Shown piece by piece: positions 21,883 to 31,601 of a DNA stretch of 64,000 nt. Position 1 is the stretch's first letter, and each line of letters begins with the position of its first letter. The position numbers and the translations under genes are program-made. Below the pieces are notes generated by a model that was not told the DNA's origin, searched no databases, and saw only the letters and a list, made by a program, of their open reading frames with translations. Source of the DNA: Xylaria sp. FL1777 (taxonomy: Eukaryota > Ascomycota > Sordariomycetes > Xylariales > Xylariaceae); assembly GCA_022578965.1 (NCBI GenBank), contig MU400513.1, positions 62,001-126,000 on the forward strand. The letters run 5' to 3'.

Positions 21883-22854
21883 ACCGCACATTCATTTTTA
21901 GTTTCATATTTGTCATTTGTATATTTAGCAAGGAGCTGTGGATAATACTGTATAGCTAACAATTGGGATGGTCTGACCGGTGATTAAGTGGGATAGATTG
22001 AGGCGTCATCGCACGGTTCATTGTTGCTGAACCGGGTCAGGTGTCTGGGCTGCTTCGGTTTTTTTTTACTTATCTCATCATTTCTTACCAGGAGCATCTG
22101 TCTGAGGATAACAGACATAAAGGCGGCGTTTCAGGTCAATCTTCCGGGGCAAAGGCTAAGGCAAAAGCAGCCAAAACTGACTACTTTAATCATGATACCA
22201 ACCATCTATTTTAGGGGGCCGCAAAGCGAATAAGGCGTTCAGCGGCGTTGTACGAAGCTAGGCCAGATTACCTAGATGGACGGTTAGGCGCTGGCATTTA
22301 GGTTTTGGGTGCCCTTCAGATAGGTAGAGCTATCATACATAACATAACCTATTGTTATTAAGGCAGAATTCTCTAACTGCCCACTGATTAACAGATGGTT
22401 AGAATGCTTTGATTTTACTTACTTAAGTAGTAAAATGTTATCTACACTTCACCGAAATCAACATTACTGTGGATGATTCGTTACGCGTTACTTATGTTCC
22501 TGGATGGTTTGTCCCGCTGCTATATTCTGCTCCCACTACTACTACCACTACACGGATATCTACAAAGCCGCACCCTCGCTGCAATGGATATAATAATGAT
22601 GAAGATATCTTTTACCCTGACTGATTCTTTCCCATTTGAAAGTTGTTTTTTTGTCACTCTCTATCCAGATTAATGAAGGAACAACCCCCGGTCTGCTATT
22701 GTCCACCCCCTCGCTGGTATATATTTTCGCTTTGTCCACACATTTGATACTATGTGAGAGACTTCCCCAGACTCACATCTTACATGTACATATACACGGA
22801 AATCTAGTCGGTCTCATGGCGTCCCCTTTTTTTGTCTTGTTCTCTTAATAGGTC
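21883..22854. other. Convergent spacer between the WD40 and rgp1 genes
   Basis: Contains 3' untranslated sequence of both genes. Only short frames occur, none with protein-like features. No repeat or RNA gene was recognised. Confidence 0.45.
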
Positions 22855-25419
22855 TTATACTACGAGACCCTCCTCAAGAGCTTCATCCCGCTCGAGACGT
22901 TCTAAGCCATTGCACACGGCGCCGTAGACGCGCAGAGGCACGGCGACCTCGAAGCTCTCACATTCTAGAGTTTCGGCAGCGACGAGGATGAGACCGCTTT
23001 TGTCATTGTGAGATATTTCCTCGAGCAAAGGGTGACCCTGTTCCTCCTTGGGACCTTCCTGGTCACCTGGGTCATCCACAGAGTTCGCGGATCTAAGCCC
23101 AGAGCTAGAGACGGATGAAGGGACTACGAATTCGACCCGGATTTTCCACTCTAGATTCAGGCCGCTGGTCATGAATTCCGGCGTCGCAGAGATTGGGATG
23201 GTAGGGCTGAAGACGACGCGACGGGCGAAGAGCGTTGTTTCGGATGAGCTAGCATGTACTTTGCGCGTGACACGGTGTACACTCGCCTCACTGCGCAAGG
23301 CTAAGGATGGATCGACGTGCTCGCTAGTCTCAAGAGCAGCGTGTACGGCATAGCAGGGAATTTCAGCGTCAGTGAAGTCGATAGCCATACTAACAGCTTC
23401 GCCTAGACGATACGCTGGACGCGCTAACATGACGACACCTACGCGCTGACCGTTGCGTGCAATCGCGAAGCGATTACTACTTTGACCGGATTCGGATGAC
23501 ATGTTAGAGCGGATGATGGCGAGGTCGATTGCTTGCTTCGCGGTGGCTGTTTCTCCCACTATTGAGGAGCGACGAGATGGTGCCGCTGTAGCTGTAGGTG
23601 AGAGGAGACTTAAGCCGTCTCGTGGGCGGTCCAGTAGATCATCAACATAAGTTAGAAAGTCGTTTATAGTTGAGGCTGGAGTGTCTGGCTTAGCCCGCTT
23701 CTTTAATGTTGATGGGCCGGATCCTTTCTCGTGTGGCTGGACCTTGGCTTGGTCACGAAGTATAATGTATGGTGACAACAAGTCATGGCCGAGGATCTCG
23801 CCGTAGCTATTAACGCTTCCAAGCACTCGGAAGGGGATATCGACGGACCGCACTTGCTGCTCCTTGGCACCACCCGCCCGTTGTGTGCCAACAACCAGGC
23901 TATAAGTTATCTTTATGGCTTTACCTCGGTGCGTTGGGGGCAGTCCTTTTGGTAATCTGAAGGAGTACTCGTATGCTTTACTCTCGCCAGGACCCAATTG
24001 TAGATCCACGAACAATATCGATTGAGGAGTAGACAGCAGTGGGATAGACTTAGAGCTCGCTGCACCCCGCATGTCCTTTATACTGCTAAACTCACTTCCG
24101 CCGAGAAGTTCGCCAATGGAATTTCCAAGACCACCCCATCCAAAGCCAGTCAAGAAACCACTAGATCTTCTTGATGACTCAACTCCAATCACACCACCAC
24201 CCTGCCCGCCTAGGACTGCCTTTCGTTTGACGGCTTCAAACGGGCCCAAATTGACGAGTGATCCGTCTAGCGTAAAAGATCCTTGTACCTGGGCATAGCC
24301 CATCATTAAAGATTCCGGGGGTCTTGCCGAAGTGATACCAGACATGATAGAGCTTCGACGCAGATGAGCAGGCCCCCGGCCACCATGAAGCGGGTGAGTG
24401 ACATATTCAGAGGCCAACGTTTCTGACGAATTGTTGCTCAAGGAGTAAAACTCCCCACTACTTCTAGGAGTACCACCTGCCATGCTTGTGGTAGCCAGAA
24501 TTCTCGCGACTGGTGCTGAATGCTCCGAAATGGTAGGTATCGACTCTTTCGAGCGGACAGGTAAAGCAACTTGGGGCATAGTTTCAGCTGTGGGCGTTGT
24601 GGCAGAGTCATCTAGATACAGATCAGGGGTATCGCGGGCGCTACCCGTAGAAGGTCCCGGACTCATGGGAAACTTGAAGTCTGGCATTGGACCCGATGCT
24701 TTTCTTCTTGTGGGCGATTTGGTAATACCTGGAGTGTTGGGGGCCGTCATAGCTCCAGACCGCTGACCAAAGCCATGCTTTGAGGGAGGGAATGAATGGT
24801 TGTTAAATACTGGGGACGATTCGGAACCAAAAGGCGACCGACGCGGCAGTGCTGCCGACTGAGGTCCATTCGGTGTTGTACCAATGCGTGGTATAATTTG
24901 GAGACTAGCGGATCGACCATGGCCACGAGCAGGGCGTTGGGGCCGCGTTTGAGTGCCATTCCCATAAGCTTGGTCATCGACAGTGGCATTGGAACCCATT
25001 GACACGATGGAGAGGGATCGCTTATGGACATGACCGGGCTTCTGCGGAGGTGCGGGCGGCTGGGGAGGAGCCCATTGCTGGACGCTATTCCTAAGGCGCG
25101 AGCTTATAGAGGGCACGTTAAGGGACAAGGTCGAGCGATGACTACGAGCGGACGCAGGGGGGGTCAAGCCGTTAGCAGAACCCGCTCGCGGACTTAGCAG
25201 CGGCGAAGGTTGTCTCGATCGATCGGTCCGCGGGGAGGATTGCGAAGGTTGACGCTGGCTCGAGGTTGAAGCTGAAGCCACAGTCGGACCGAAGGGACTC
25301 GGGCCAGGGGCGACGTTCTTGAAGGTGATGTGACACCTGATCTCCTCGCCGGCAAACACAGTCTGGTCATCCCATCTGATAAAGACGCGGATATCGGTGG
25401 GGCGTGCTTCGGGCGGCAT
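22855..25419 (-). CDS. rgp1: Rgp1 homologue, subunit of the Ric1-Rgp1 exchange factor for Ypt6
   Basis: A single exon of 854 residues. With Ric1, Rgp1 activates the Rab GTPase Ypt6 at the Golgi for retrograde endosome-to-Golgi traffic. The N-terminus has an arrestin-like strand pair (DIRVFIRWDDQTVFAGEEIR, then CHITFKNVAP). About 330 residues of Ser/Pro-rich disordered sequence are inserted after it, as is usual in filamentous fungi. The conserved part resumes near GYAQVQGSFTLDGSLVNLGP and includes SILFVDLQLGPGESKAYEYS, FRLPKGLPPTHRGKAIKITY, VDIPFRVLGSVN and VGVVMLARPAYRLGEAVSM. It ends in a second arrestin-like sandwich and a VPLRVYGAV strand. The start at 25419 places the conserved first strand at residue 9. 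Confidence 0.88.
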   Translation of the reverse strand: MPPEARPTDIRVFIRWDDQTVFAGEEIRCHITFKNVAPGPSPFGPTVASASTSSQRQPSQSSPRTDRSRQPSPLLSPRAGSANGLTPPASARSHRSTLSLNVPSISSRLRNSVQQWAPPQPPAPPQKPGHVHKRSLSIVSMGSNATVDDQAYGNGTQTRPQRPARGHGRSASLQIIPRIGTTPNGPQSAALPRRSPFGSESSPVFNNHSFPPSKHGFGQRSGAMTAPNTPGITKSPTRRKASGPMPDFKFPMSPGPSTGSARDTPDLYLDDSATTPTAETMPQVALPVRSKESIPTISEHSAPVARILATTSMAGGTPRSSGEFYSLSNNSSETLASEYVTHPLHGGRGPAHLRRSSIMSGITSARPPESLMMGYAQVQGSFTLDGSLVNLGPFEAVKRKAVLGGQGGGVIGVESSRRSSGFLTGFGWGGLGNSIGELLGGSEFSSIKDMRGAASSKSIPLLSTPQSILFVDLQLGPGESKAYEYSFRLPKGLPPTHRGKAIKITYSLVVGTQRAGGAKEQQVRSVDIPFRVLGSVNSYGEILGHDLLSPYIILRDQAKVQPHEKGSGPSTLKKRAKPDTPASTINDFLTYVDDLLDRPRDGLSLLSPTATAAPSRRSSIVGETATAKQAIDLAIIRSNMSSESGQSSNRFAIARNGQRVGVVMLARPAYRLGEAVSMAIDFTDAEIPCYAVHAALETSEHVDPSLALRSEASVHRVTRKVHASSSETTLFARRVVFSPTIPISATPEFMTSGLNLEWKIRVEFVVPSSVSSSGLRSANSVDDPGDQEGPKEEQGHPLLEEISHNDKSGLILVAAETLECESFEVAVPLRVYGAVCNGLERLERDEALEEGLVV

Positions 25420-25670
25420 GGTGACACTCCTTCAGACGAAGGAGAGGGATCACGAGCGCAACCTCATCGTCGTCAATGGTCGAACCAACAAGAGTGAGGC
25501 TCGCGCTCGTAGCACGATGGGCGCGGTGGTAGTCGCGGTCGCAGCCGTGATAACTTAGCCCGGGCGGCTCCCAAAGCCACACCACTATACTACACAATAC
25601 TACACAGTAGGTATTTGACCTGTGAGGCTATATAGTAGGTAGTGGTCTTCGTTGTGGTCGTGGATCTCTC

Positions 25671-25748
25671 CTTGTCGTTGTTCGTTGTTCTTTGATCGTT
25701 GGTCGTTGATCGTGGATCGTGGATCGAAGGTCGGAGGTCGGAGGAGGC
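25671..25748. repeat. Degenerate short tandem repeat upstream of rgp1
   Basis: Imperfect repeats of GTTGTTC, GATCGTTGGTC, GATCGTGGATC and AAGGTCGGAGGTCGG follow each other, with a period drifting from 7 to 11 bp. It lies about 250 bp upstream of the rgp1 start codon and may be in its leader or promoter. Confidence 0.55.
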
Positions 25749-26046
25749 CAGACTCGAGCCGGAATAGCCGCCTCCTATTCGGTGTTAATGGTGGCGTAAT
25801 GTGTTAAGAGTACACTTATTAGCTTAGACAGACGATAGACCGTTGAAACTTTTCGAATGGTAAGGTGAATGCATATCAATTCATTAAGAAACAGATGCCA
25901 TTTTATCCACAAGGCTTGGTTGAGGTAGCACCTAATTCAATTGATCTGGTGCTCAAGTACAAGTATGCTATGGGAACGGGGGAAGTGTTACGTACTTGTC
26001 GTCCCACGCCACGCGCGCGCAAGCTTGGGTTATTTGGTGTTACCTA

Positions 26047-26356
26047 CGAAGGTTGGGGCCAGAAGTCAGCAATAGCCTGGACAATTGAATACAGTGCATT
26101 TAATTTACTGCTTACAGTAAGCTTTTCCTAATTAGGAAAGACCTTTAATTCTGTGCCAGACCGTTAGTAGCTCGGCAAGTTCTATTTCGGCTTAAGAACA
26201 GTCCGTCAAGTAGAAAATATATTCGAGTCAGGCCGCTAACAGTCTGGCACAAAATTAAAGATCTTTCCTAATTAGGAAAAGTTTACTGTAAGCAGTAAAT
26301 TAAATGCACTGTATTCAATTGTCCAGGCTATTGCAGAGTTCGGACCCCAACCTTCG
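26047..26356. mobile_element. Foldback / MITE-like element with 121-bp inverted arms
   Basis: The left arm (26047-26167) and right arm (26236-26356) are inverted copies of the same length. By eye they have 8 mismatches in 121 bp, about half of them C/T or G/A transitions, around a 68-bp spacer. The termini read CGAAGGTTGGGG and CCCCAACCTTCG. Both ends are flanked by TA, as expected for a Tc1/mariner-type target duplication, though two bases are weak evidence. It has no coding capacity. The arms contain the nested palindrome TTTCCTAATTAGGAAA. Confidence 0.75.
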
Positions 26357-27098
26357 TACCTAGGTACCTTACGCCTTAGGGAGGTACCCACCTAGCGTAC
26401 CTATTACACGCTGCTTGGCCACTCTAACTACATACATAGTAGGAGGTAGCCACCCTGCCCAGATAGATGGTACTTGGGTTGGCATCTACATATTTTAGTA
26501 CCTATCTCGACTTCCTTAGATAGGTACCTAGTCCCAACGTCTCCTAAACAACAATATACCAGCATTCGACAAAGCTCTCTATCAAAAGAAGAGTTGCTTG
26601 TTTGACAAATACTAGACTAGATTACATATACCGGTATGTATATATATGTATATATGTAACAGGCATTCAGTTAGGTATTTACATTCCCGTCCAACATTAG
26701 AAAATTCATATGACAAAGACAGACTCCTCCCCGACCATAATATGTACAGATCTGTACTAGATGGGTTTATATACCCTCGGCTCCCTAATTCACCGCAGCC
26801 AATCTATCACAACGCTCTTAAGGAAAATAAATGAAGGAGTGTGGGCCATATACTATGAACACACCTGGTTGCCATATGCCTCTTTTTGAGCATTGGGCTT
26901 CGGTGCGGCCATGTGGTGTTGTTGAGTGTCGGTGGGCAACAGATTTTCTGCCTGGCCAGACGATCATCCTCTCACTCGCTGAGTTTTGATGCGAAGGTTG
27001 CCAGATAATCGCTTCCTCAGCTGTCTTCCAGCTCGTTGCAGTCCTCGGTAGGTCAGCACGGTTTTGAAAATGACCGCGCGGACCCAGTCCCGCTCCAG

Positions 27099-28462
27099 TC
27101 ACACCTGATGTGCCTCATGGTACGAGTTTGAGACGCCTCCGCATCCGCCACACGGGATCGCCCTCCCATACGTGCACTTGTTGCATTTTCCGCAGTGCCA
27201 TTCTTGTCGTTCGCTACAGCTCGCACAGCCTCTGCAGTGCCATACCTGTTCGCCCTGCTGCCAGCTTCCGATGCGCTCGCTATTGCCGTAACAGAATGAG
27301 AAAAACCAACCTCCGGGCTTATCGCTGAGCCCGAGTCCGAGACGTAGAAGCTGGCGCTGGAGCTCTTCCGTTCGTGCTTCCGGATCCGGTCCACTATAGG
27401 CCGTCTCCCATGTCGCTCGCCACGTGTCAATTGCCTTGTCGTTACCATCTGGCACATAGTCGAGACCGGACAGAAGATGTTCGAATAGATAGTCAAGCGT
27501 GATGACCCCATCTAGCTTGTGATTCTGCAAATAGGTGATAAAACATGGGCCGAGCTTCGTTGGATATCCAGAAGCATCGGTGCCGAGAATGTTGTCGAGG
27601 GCGATGTTGTTGAAGTTATTTTGGCATGTCTCGTCGCAACCACAAGATGCAATGCAGCCATGACCCTGGTTGCTGCAGGCACAGGTCTGGCAAAGGTGGG
27701 TAACTTGCTCCGATTCCGAGCCTTCATGCACGTGTTCGCACCTACAGCCCTTAGAAGAAGATGGTTCAGGGCCGTCCGTTTTCGTCTAATATTTTCAGTC
27801 AATTAAACTGTAGCTTGGCCGTCTGCACCGAAGCGTCCTGCCAACATGAAAGATTTTGAGAGTCTTTAGCTTACCTCAGTTGCTGGGGCATCGGGGATGT
27901 AGTCCGGGACATGGGCGAAGTCCTGGGTGTCCTCAGACTCTTCGATCTCCTCCGAAAACTCGACCCTTACTTCAGGGGTCGTTTCGGAACCAAAAACACG
28001 CTCATCAATGCTACCAACAACGCTACGCTCCTCGACCACTGCCAGATTTTCCTCGGTCGGCAAGGCCCATTCCTGCTCCCAACGCAGGAATTGTGGAGTT
28101 TCGTTGAACAGCCAGGAGTCATACCACCGCCCAACAGCTGGCCTGTGTCGGAATTCCTCGAAGAATTTCTGTCCTAACTCCTCCGTAAGACGCTCCAAGG
28201 TCGTTCGCATAGCGCGAACTATGCGCATCCGTTCCGCCTTATCGTGAGGGGACATAGCACTCTTCTTCGTCGCATGGACTTGTCTCATGAATCCACTTGA
28301 TATATTGCCTTGCATATCGTCCACCAACGACTCCGAGATGAATTTGATCATCTGTTCATGAGCAGCTGGATCGTCGGCCGGAATCGCACTCCAGCTGACC
28401 GGGCGCGGTGCCGGCCCGTTTGGATGTAGTCGTCTCATCGTGCTGGCTCCAGACCCGTCCAT
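27099..28462 (-). CDS. Cysteine-rich fungal protein of unknown function
   Basis: Two exons (28462-27875 and 27785-27099), joined in phase 0 over a 89-nt intron, give 424 residues. I do not recognise a named family. Residues about 30-140 are helical and charged (EQMIKFISESLVDDMQGNIS, RWYDSWLFNETPQFLRWEQE), and an acidic stretch comes before the intron. Exon 2 starts with a cysteine cluster (CRCEH, then LCQTCACSNQGHGCIASCGC and CQNNFNN) that recalls CXC/pre-SET zinc clusters, but no SET domain follows. The last 50 residues contain another set of CxxC pairs (WHCRGCASC, WHCGKCNKC, PCGGCGG), likely a second zinc site. A chromatin or ubiquitin-related zinc role is possible but unsupported. Splicing removes an in-frame TAA that closes exon 1. 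Confidence 0.75.
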
Positions 28463-30093
28463 TTTGTTTCCCAGTCAGTTGTGAATCTTACGATCGAGTA
28501 GTAGCCTGTAAGCGAATGGCGATCACGATTGCAAGTAAAGAAAGTAGGAATCCGCGATATATCGCGTCGAACGAAAGGAACAAGAGGGTAAACTACCCAA
28601 TTCCCACTTTTTTACACCAAGGTCACCACGTTTAATACAACTTATCTTGTCTGATTACGGACTTACTCTCAGCATATTCTCGACACGTTCGCTATGATTT
28701 GTCAGGTGTGCTTCTATGATTAGTACTAGTCTCCCCCTGAGCCGATCCTTTTGACAGGGTACGATTATAGAAACAGTCAGCAAGGCAGGCTACCAAGGCC
28801 CTAGTCAGACGTCAAAACCACACCACGTCATTATTTCCACCTTAAAGCTGATCAGACGCCATCCTCATGAAGTTCTAGTCGAAGAGCTACCAAGAACAAA
28901 TAAACTATATATAACGCCATATGAGGATGCTGTTGTTATAGGTGTGTCGTTGCAGTTAAGTTTCGCTCAACCCGGGCCAAGGGTTGCTTATTACTGGTAG
29001 GTAGTGTAAGCTACATTACTCCCCAGTGCGGCTGACAGGAAGTGGAATTACTATGTAGGACATGGGATGACCCTTTTGCCAGCTAATTTTTGCCGGAACT
29101 AGTGAATCACAGTACCAATGTGTCAAATATAGTGTCACTATGTTGCTGTCGGTTCAGTTGCCGTGGCTAAGCTTGGCTTGGCATCATCTGTTCTGTGGCC
29201 ATCCTGTGTTTTCTGTCTGCCTTCGCGTAGGTATGGTGGCGTAAGACTACCTCTACTAGGCACAGATATAGGCGATCGGGAACTCCCGTAAGATCCGGCG
29301 GGCTGTACTACTAATGCTTAAATCCACACTGGTGGGTGCTTTTCATCCGTAACCCCAGCACTTAGTGTAGTTTTGACACTTATACGTACAGGTAACAGAC
29401 TAGCGAATCCTGCAACGGTGGGACCATACAATATTAAGACCACGCTTTTGTCCTCGCATGGCAATGAGTACACGTGTAGGTCCAAGTCTTTAATAGCTTA
29501 AAATGGCCCAACAGACCTCGTGGCTTTCCCATACGGACGGCTCTCATCAAAAAGTCCCCATGCGAGAGGGGAAAAGCCAAGCATTCGTCCCTAGTCTCAT
29601 TAATTGTAATAAAATACCTACTTAGATAAGAAGCTCACAAGTCATGAGACCCGAGGGAGGGATCCAATGTAACTCAGCAGGGTACCGAAGCTCTATCGAA
29701 TCTGTTACTTATATGGCACCTACCAATGTAGACGTACCGTACCTTGCAACTTATTCAACCTAGGTATACTACCTATGTAGTATTTGATACCATTTGCTTC
29801 ATACAGTCCAGATAGGTACAAATTATAGGAAGGCTTGCTACCAAGGTTAAGAAAATTATCCAGCACGAATCCAATTTCACGCTCCCAATAGACAACGAGC
29901 AGGCATGAAGATCGGGTAAGTATATACCTACGTAATGTAAGTACTATTTATTCATAATGTACTTACGTGTAGCGAGCTCGTCTACCTACCTAGTACTACG
30001 TATTGTTCTACGAAGGGCCCACTTATACCCACTCCCACACGTTTTCCCCCTCCGTGCCATGATAGCCAATACGCACCCCAAACTTCACCTAAC
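28463..30093. other. Gene-poor region upstream of the tRNA gene
   Basis: About 1.6 kb without a credible frame. Spacer words such as CTACCTACCTAGTAC (about 29982-29996) recur. No second tRNA, snRNA or 5S rRNA signature was found by eye. Confidence 0.5.
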
Positions 30094-30224
30094 GCCCGGT
30101 TAGCTCAATCGGTAGAGCGTGAGACTCTTAATCTCAAGGTTGCGGGTGAGTTGCGCTCAATGTGCAAAAAATACAAGAAATAATTCTGACTCTCCCGCCA
30201 TAGGTTCGACCCCCGCATCGGGCT
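30094..30224 (+). tRNA. tRNA-Lys(CUU) interrupted in the T-stem by a 58-nt spliceosome-type intron
   Basis: Exon parts 30094-30145 and 30204-30224 fold into a complete 73-nt tRNA. The acceptor stem is GCCCGGT/ATCGGGC, the D-stem GCTC/GAGC, the anticodon stem TGAGA/TCTCA with loop CTCTTAA (anticodon CTT at 30127-30129), the variable loop AGGTT, and the T-stem GCGGG/CCCGC with loop TTCGACC. The insert 30146-30203 lies inside the 5' strand of the T-stem. It begins GTGAGT, has CTGAC 17 nt before its end and finishes CATAG, so it carries all three fungal pre-mRNA intron signals. This is not the canonical 37/38 position of tRNA introns. The A box (30101-30112) is intact. The last G of the insert plus exon 2 gives an intact B box (GGTTCGACCCC, 30203-30213), so Pol III promoter elements survive. 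The insert also contains CCCGC (30194-30198), which could compete for pairing with GCGGG before removal. Confidence 0.9.
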
Positions 30225-30237
30225 CAATTCCTGATGC

Positions 30238-30256
30238 CTCCTAGTATAACTAGGAG
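30238..30256 (+). other. Perfect hairpin in the tRNA trailer
   Basis: CTCCTAGT-ATA-ACTAGGAG is an 8-bp perfect stem with a 3-nt loop, located between the mature tRNA 3' end and the first T-run. A Pol III transcript running to that T-run would include it. Confidence 0.65.
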
Positions 30257-30267
30257 TAGCAACCCAA

Positions 30268-30275
30268 TTTTTTTT
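30268..30275 (+). terminator. Probable Pol III terminator (T8 run)
   Basis: Eight consecutive T residues follow the tRNA at a distance of 43 nt, after the trailer hairpin. Further A and T tracts continue to about 30300. Most Pol III tRNA genes terminate closer than this. Confidence 0.6.
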
Positions 30276-31601
30276 CTCTTTTTAAAAAAAATTTTTTTTT
30301 TCGGTTACGGCATCTGATTTCACTAGATAGAAGGATATGGAAAAAAAATTGTCTCTTCCATTTTTCTCTTTTTTTCTTCTAAACTTCCCTTACTACCTAG
30401 CCTACTGCGTACTTAAGGTAGGTAGTTCCAGTTACTTGGCTTACATAGTAGGTAGTGAATATTCTCGTGCATACTGCAAGGTCTGTGCATCATTGGCACG
30501 TGGAAAACCCAGAGTAATATTCCAGGGCCAAGGCTAGGTACACCCATCTACGATACCTATCCTCGTATCTCCGCCATGATCGGCTAGGGTATACGTCTCA
30601 TTTCGTTAAGTGCTCGCTCTCCGGGGAGAACACGCCATATCAGCCTACCGTCAGCCGTAGCCGGTGAGGTTCCTAATGCAGACAAAACGCCTCGACTTGC
30701 CTTGCACACCCTTGGGACCTTCCATGCCGGATTGGCAACTACAGTCTATTGACTTGGACAACAGTAAGGCTGGCTTCTCCCCCTGTTTTTATGAACGTAC
30801 ACTAATATGGTTCAAATTGACCATAGGTACTACATAAACATGTATGAAAATCAGCTTTAGAAGTGTCGAATAAGAAATATCGCACTACTGGCTGAGTTGA
30901 TGCGGCCTAGCGAAGCATATCTGTCTCCCTCGCCTTCTTTACACAAAGAGTGAACTACATCAGTGATCACTCATATGCCGCTTCCGGATGCCACTGAAGC
31001 AGCTAAACATGTTTATGTGACTTGATTCTAATGATTATATCAACTATCGCTTGAAGTTTGACCTAATTAATGATCACCCCAAATATCGCAGCTATTACAA
31101 GTTGAGCTAGCACTGTTAAGTGTATTGTCTTCTCATCATAGATTACAACACACTCCGGTCTTACGGAGTTCGATACCGAGTGTACATATATTTGAGGAAA
31201 TTAAGGCGCTGCCTTTAGTCGAAATGCATAACTTCTCTGCATTCTGCGTTGGATAAATCTCAAGAGCGCGGACCAAGCATTAAATCGCAGATCGTTCTTG
31301 CATTGCCTAGCCTGTTGCTGATAGACACCACTCTCCCGACTTAAATTATTAATACTTTCCAGGTCCCATAGATCCTCTTTTCAAGACTATTTATATAGAC
31401 ATAAGAATATTAGGACGGTAAAGATATGGCATCTGTCTCAGTATCTGACACAGGGCAATTAAACTGCTGAGATACATGAAAGTCGTCATATTATAAGCTC
31501 AGACACTTAGCTCTAAGAGCACTTTTAAATAACGACACAAAAATCTAATGATTTGCATTCTAACTATCTACATGTATTGACCCTGCATTGCATTACAAAC
31601 C
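30276..31601. other. Gene-poor region between the tRNA and the carboxylesterase 3' end
   Basis: It starts with alternating A/T homopolymers (30278-30300). The rest is AT-rich spacer without a supported frame or repeat. The esterase 3' untranslated region is at its right end. Confidence 0.45.

Larger units (their letters stand above)
25420..27098. other. Intergenic region with a foldback element and TACC/GGTA word clusters
   Basis: No gene. It holds a degenerate tandem repeat in the rgp1 promoter, a 310-bp inverted-repeat element, and after it a dense series of TACCTAGGTACC words (26357-26535). An 88-codon frame at 25865-26131 runs into the left arm of the foldback element and is not considered real. 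Confidence 0.5.

Noticed and set aside
25865..26131. 88-codon frame upstream of the rgp1 promoter
   Set aside because: Its C-terminal third is the left arm of the foldback element, so it is chance coding.
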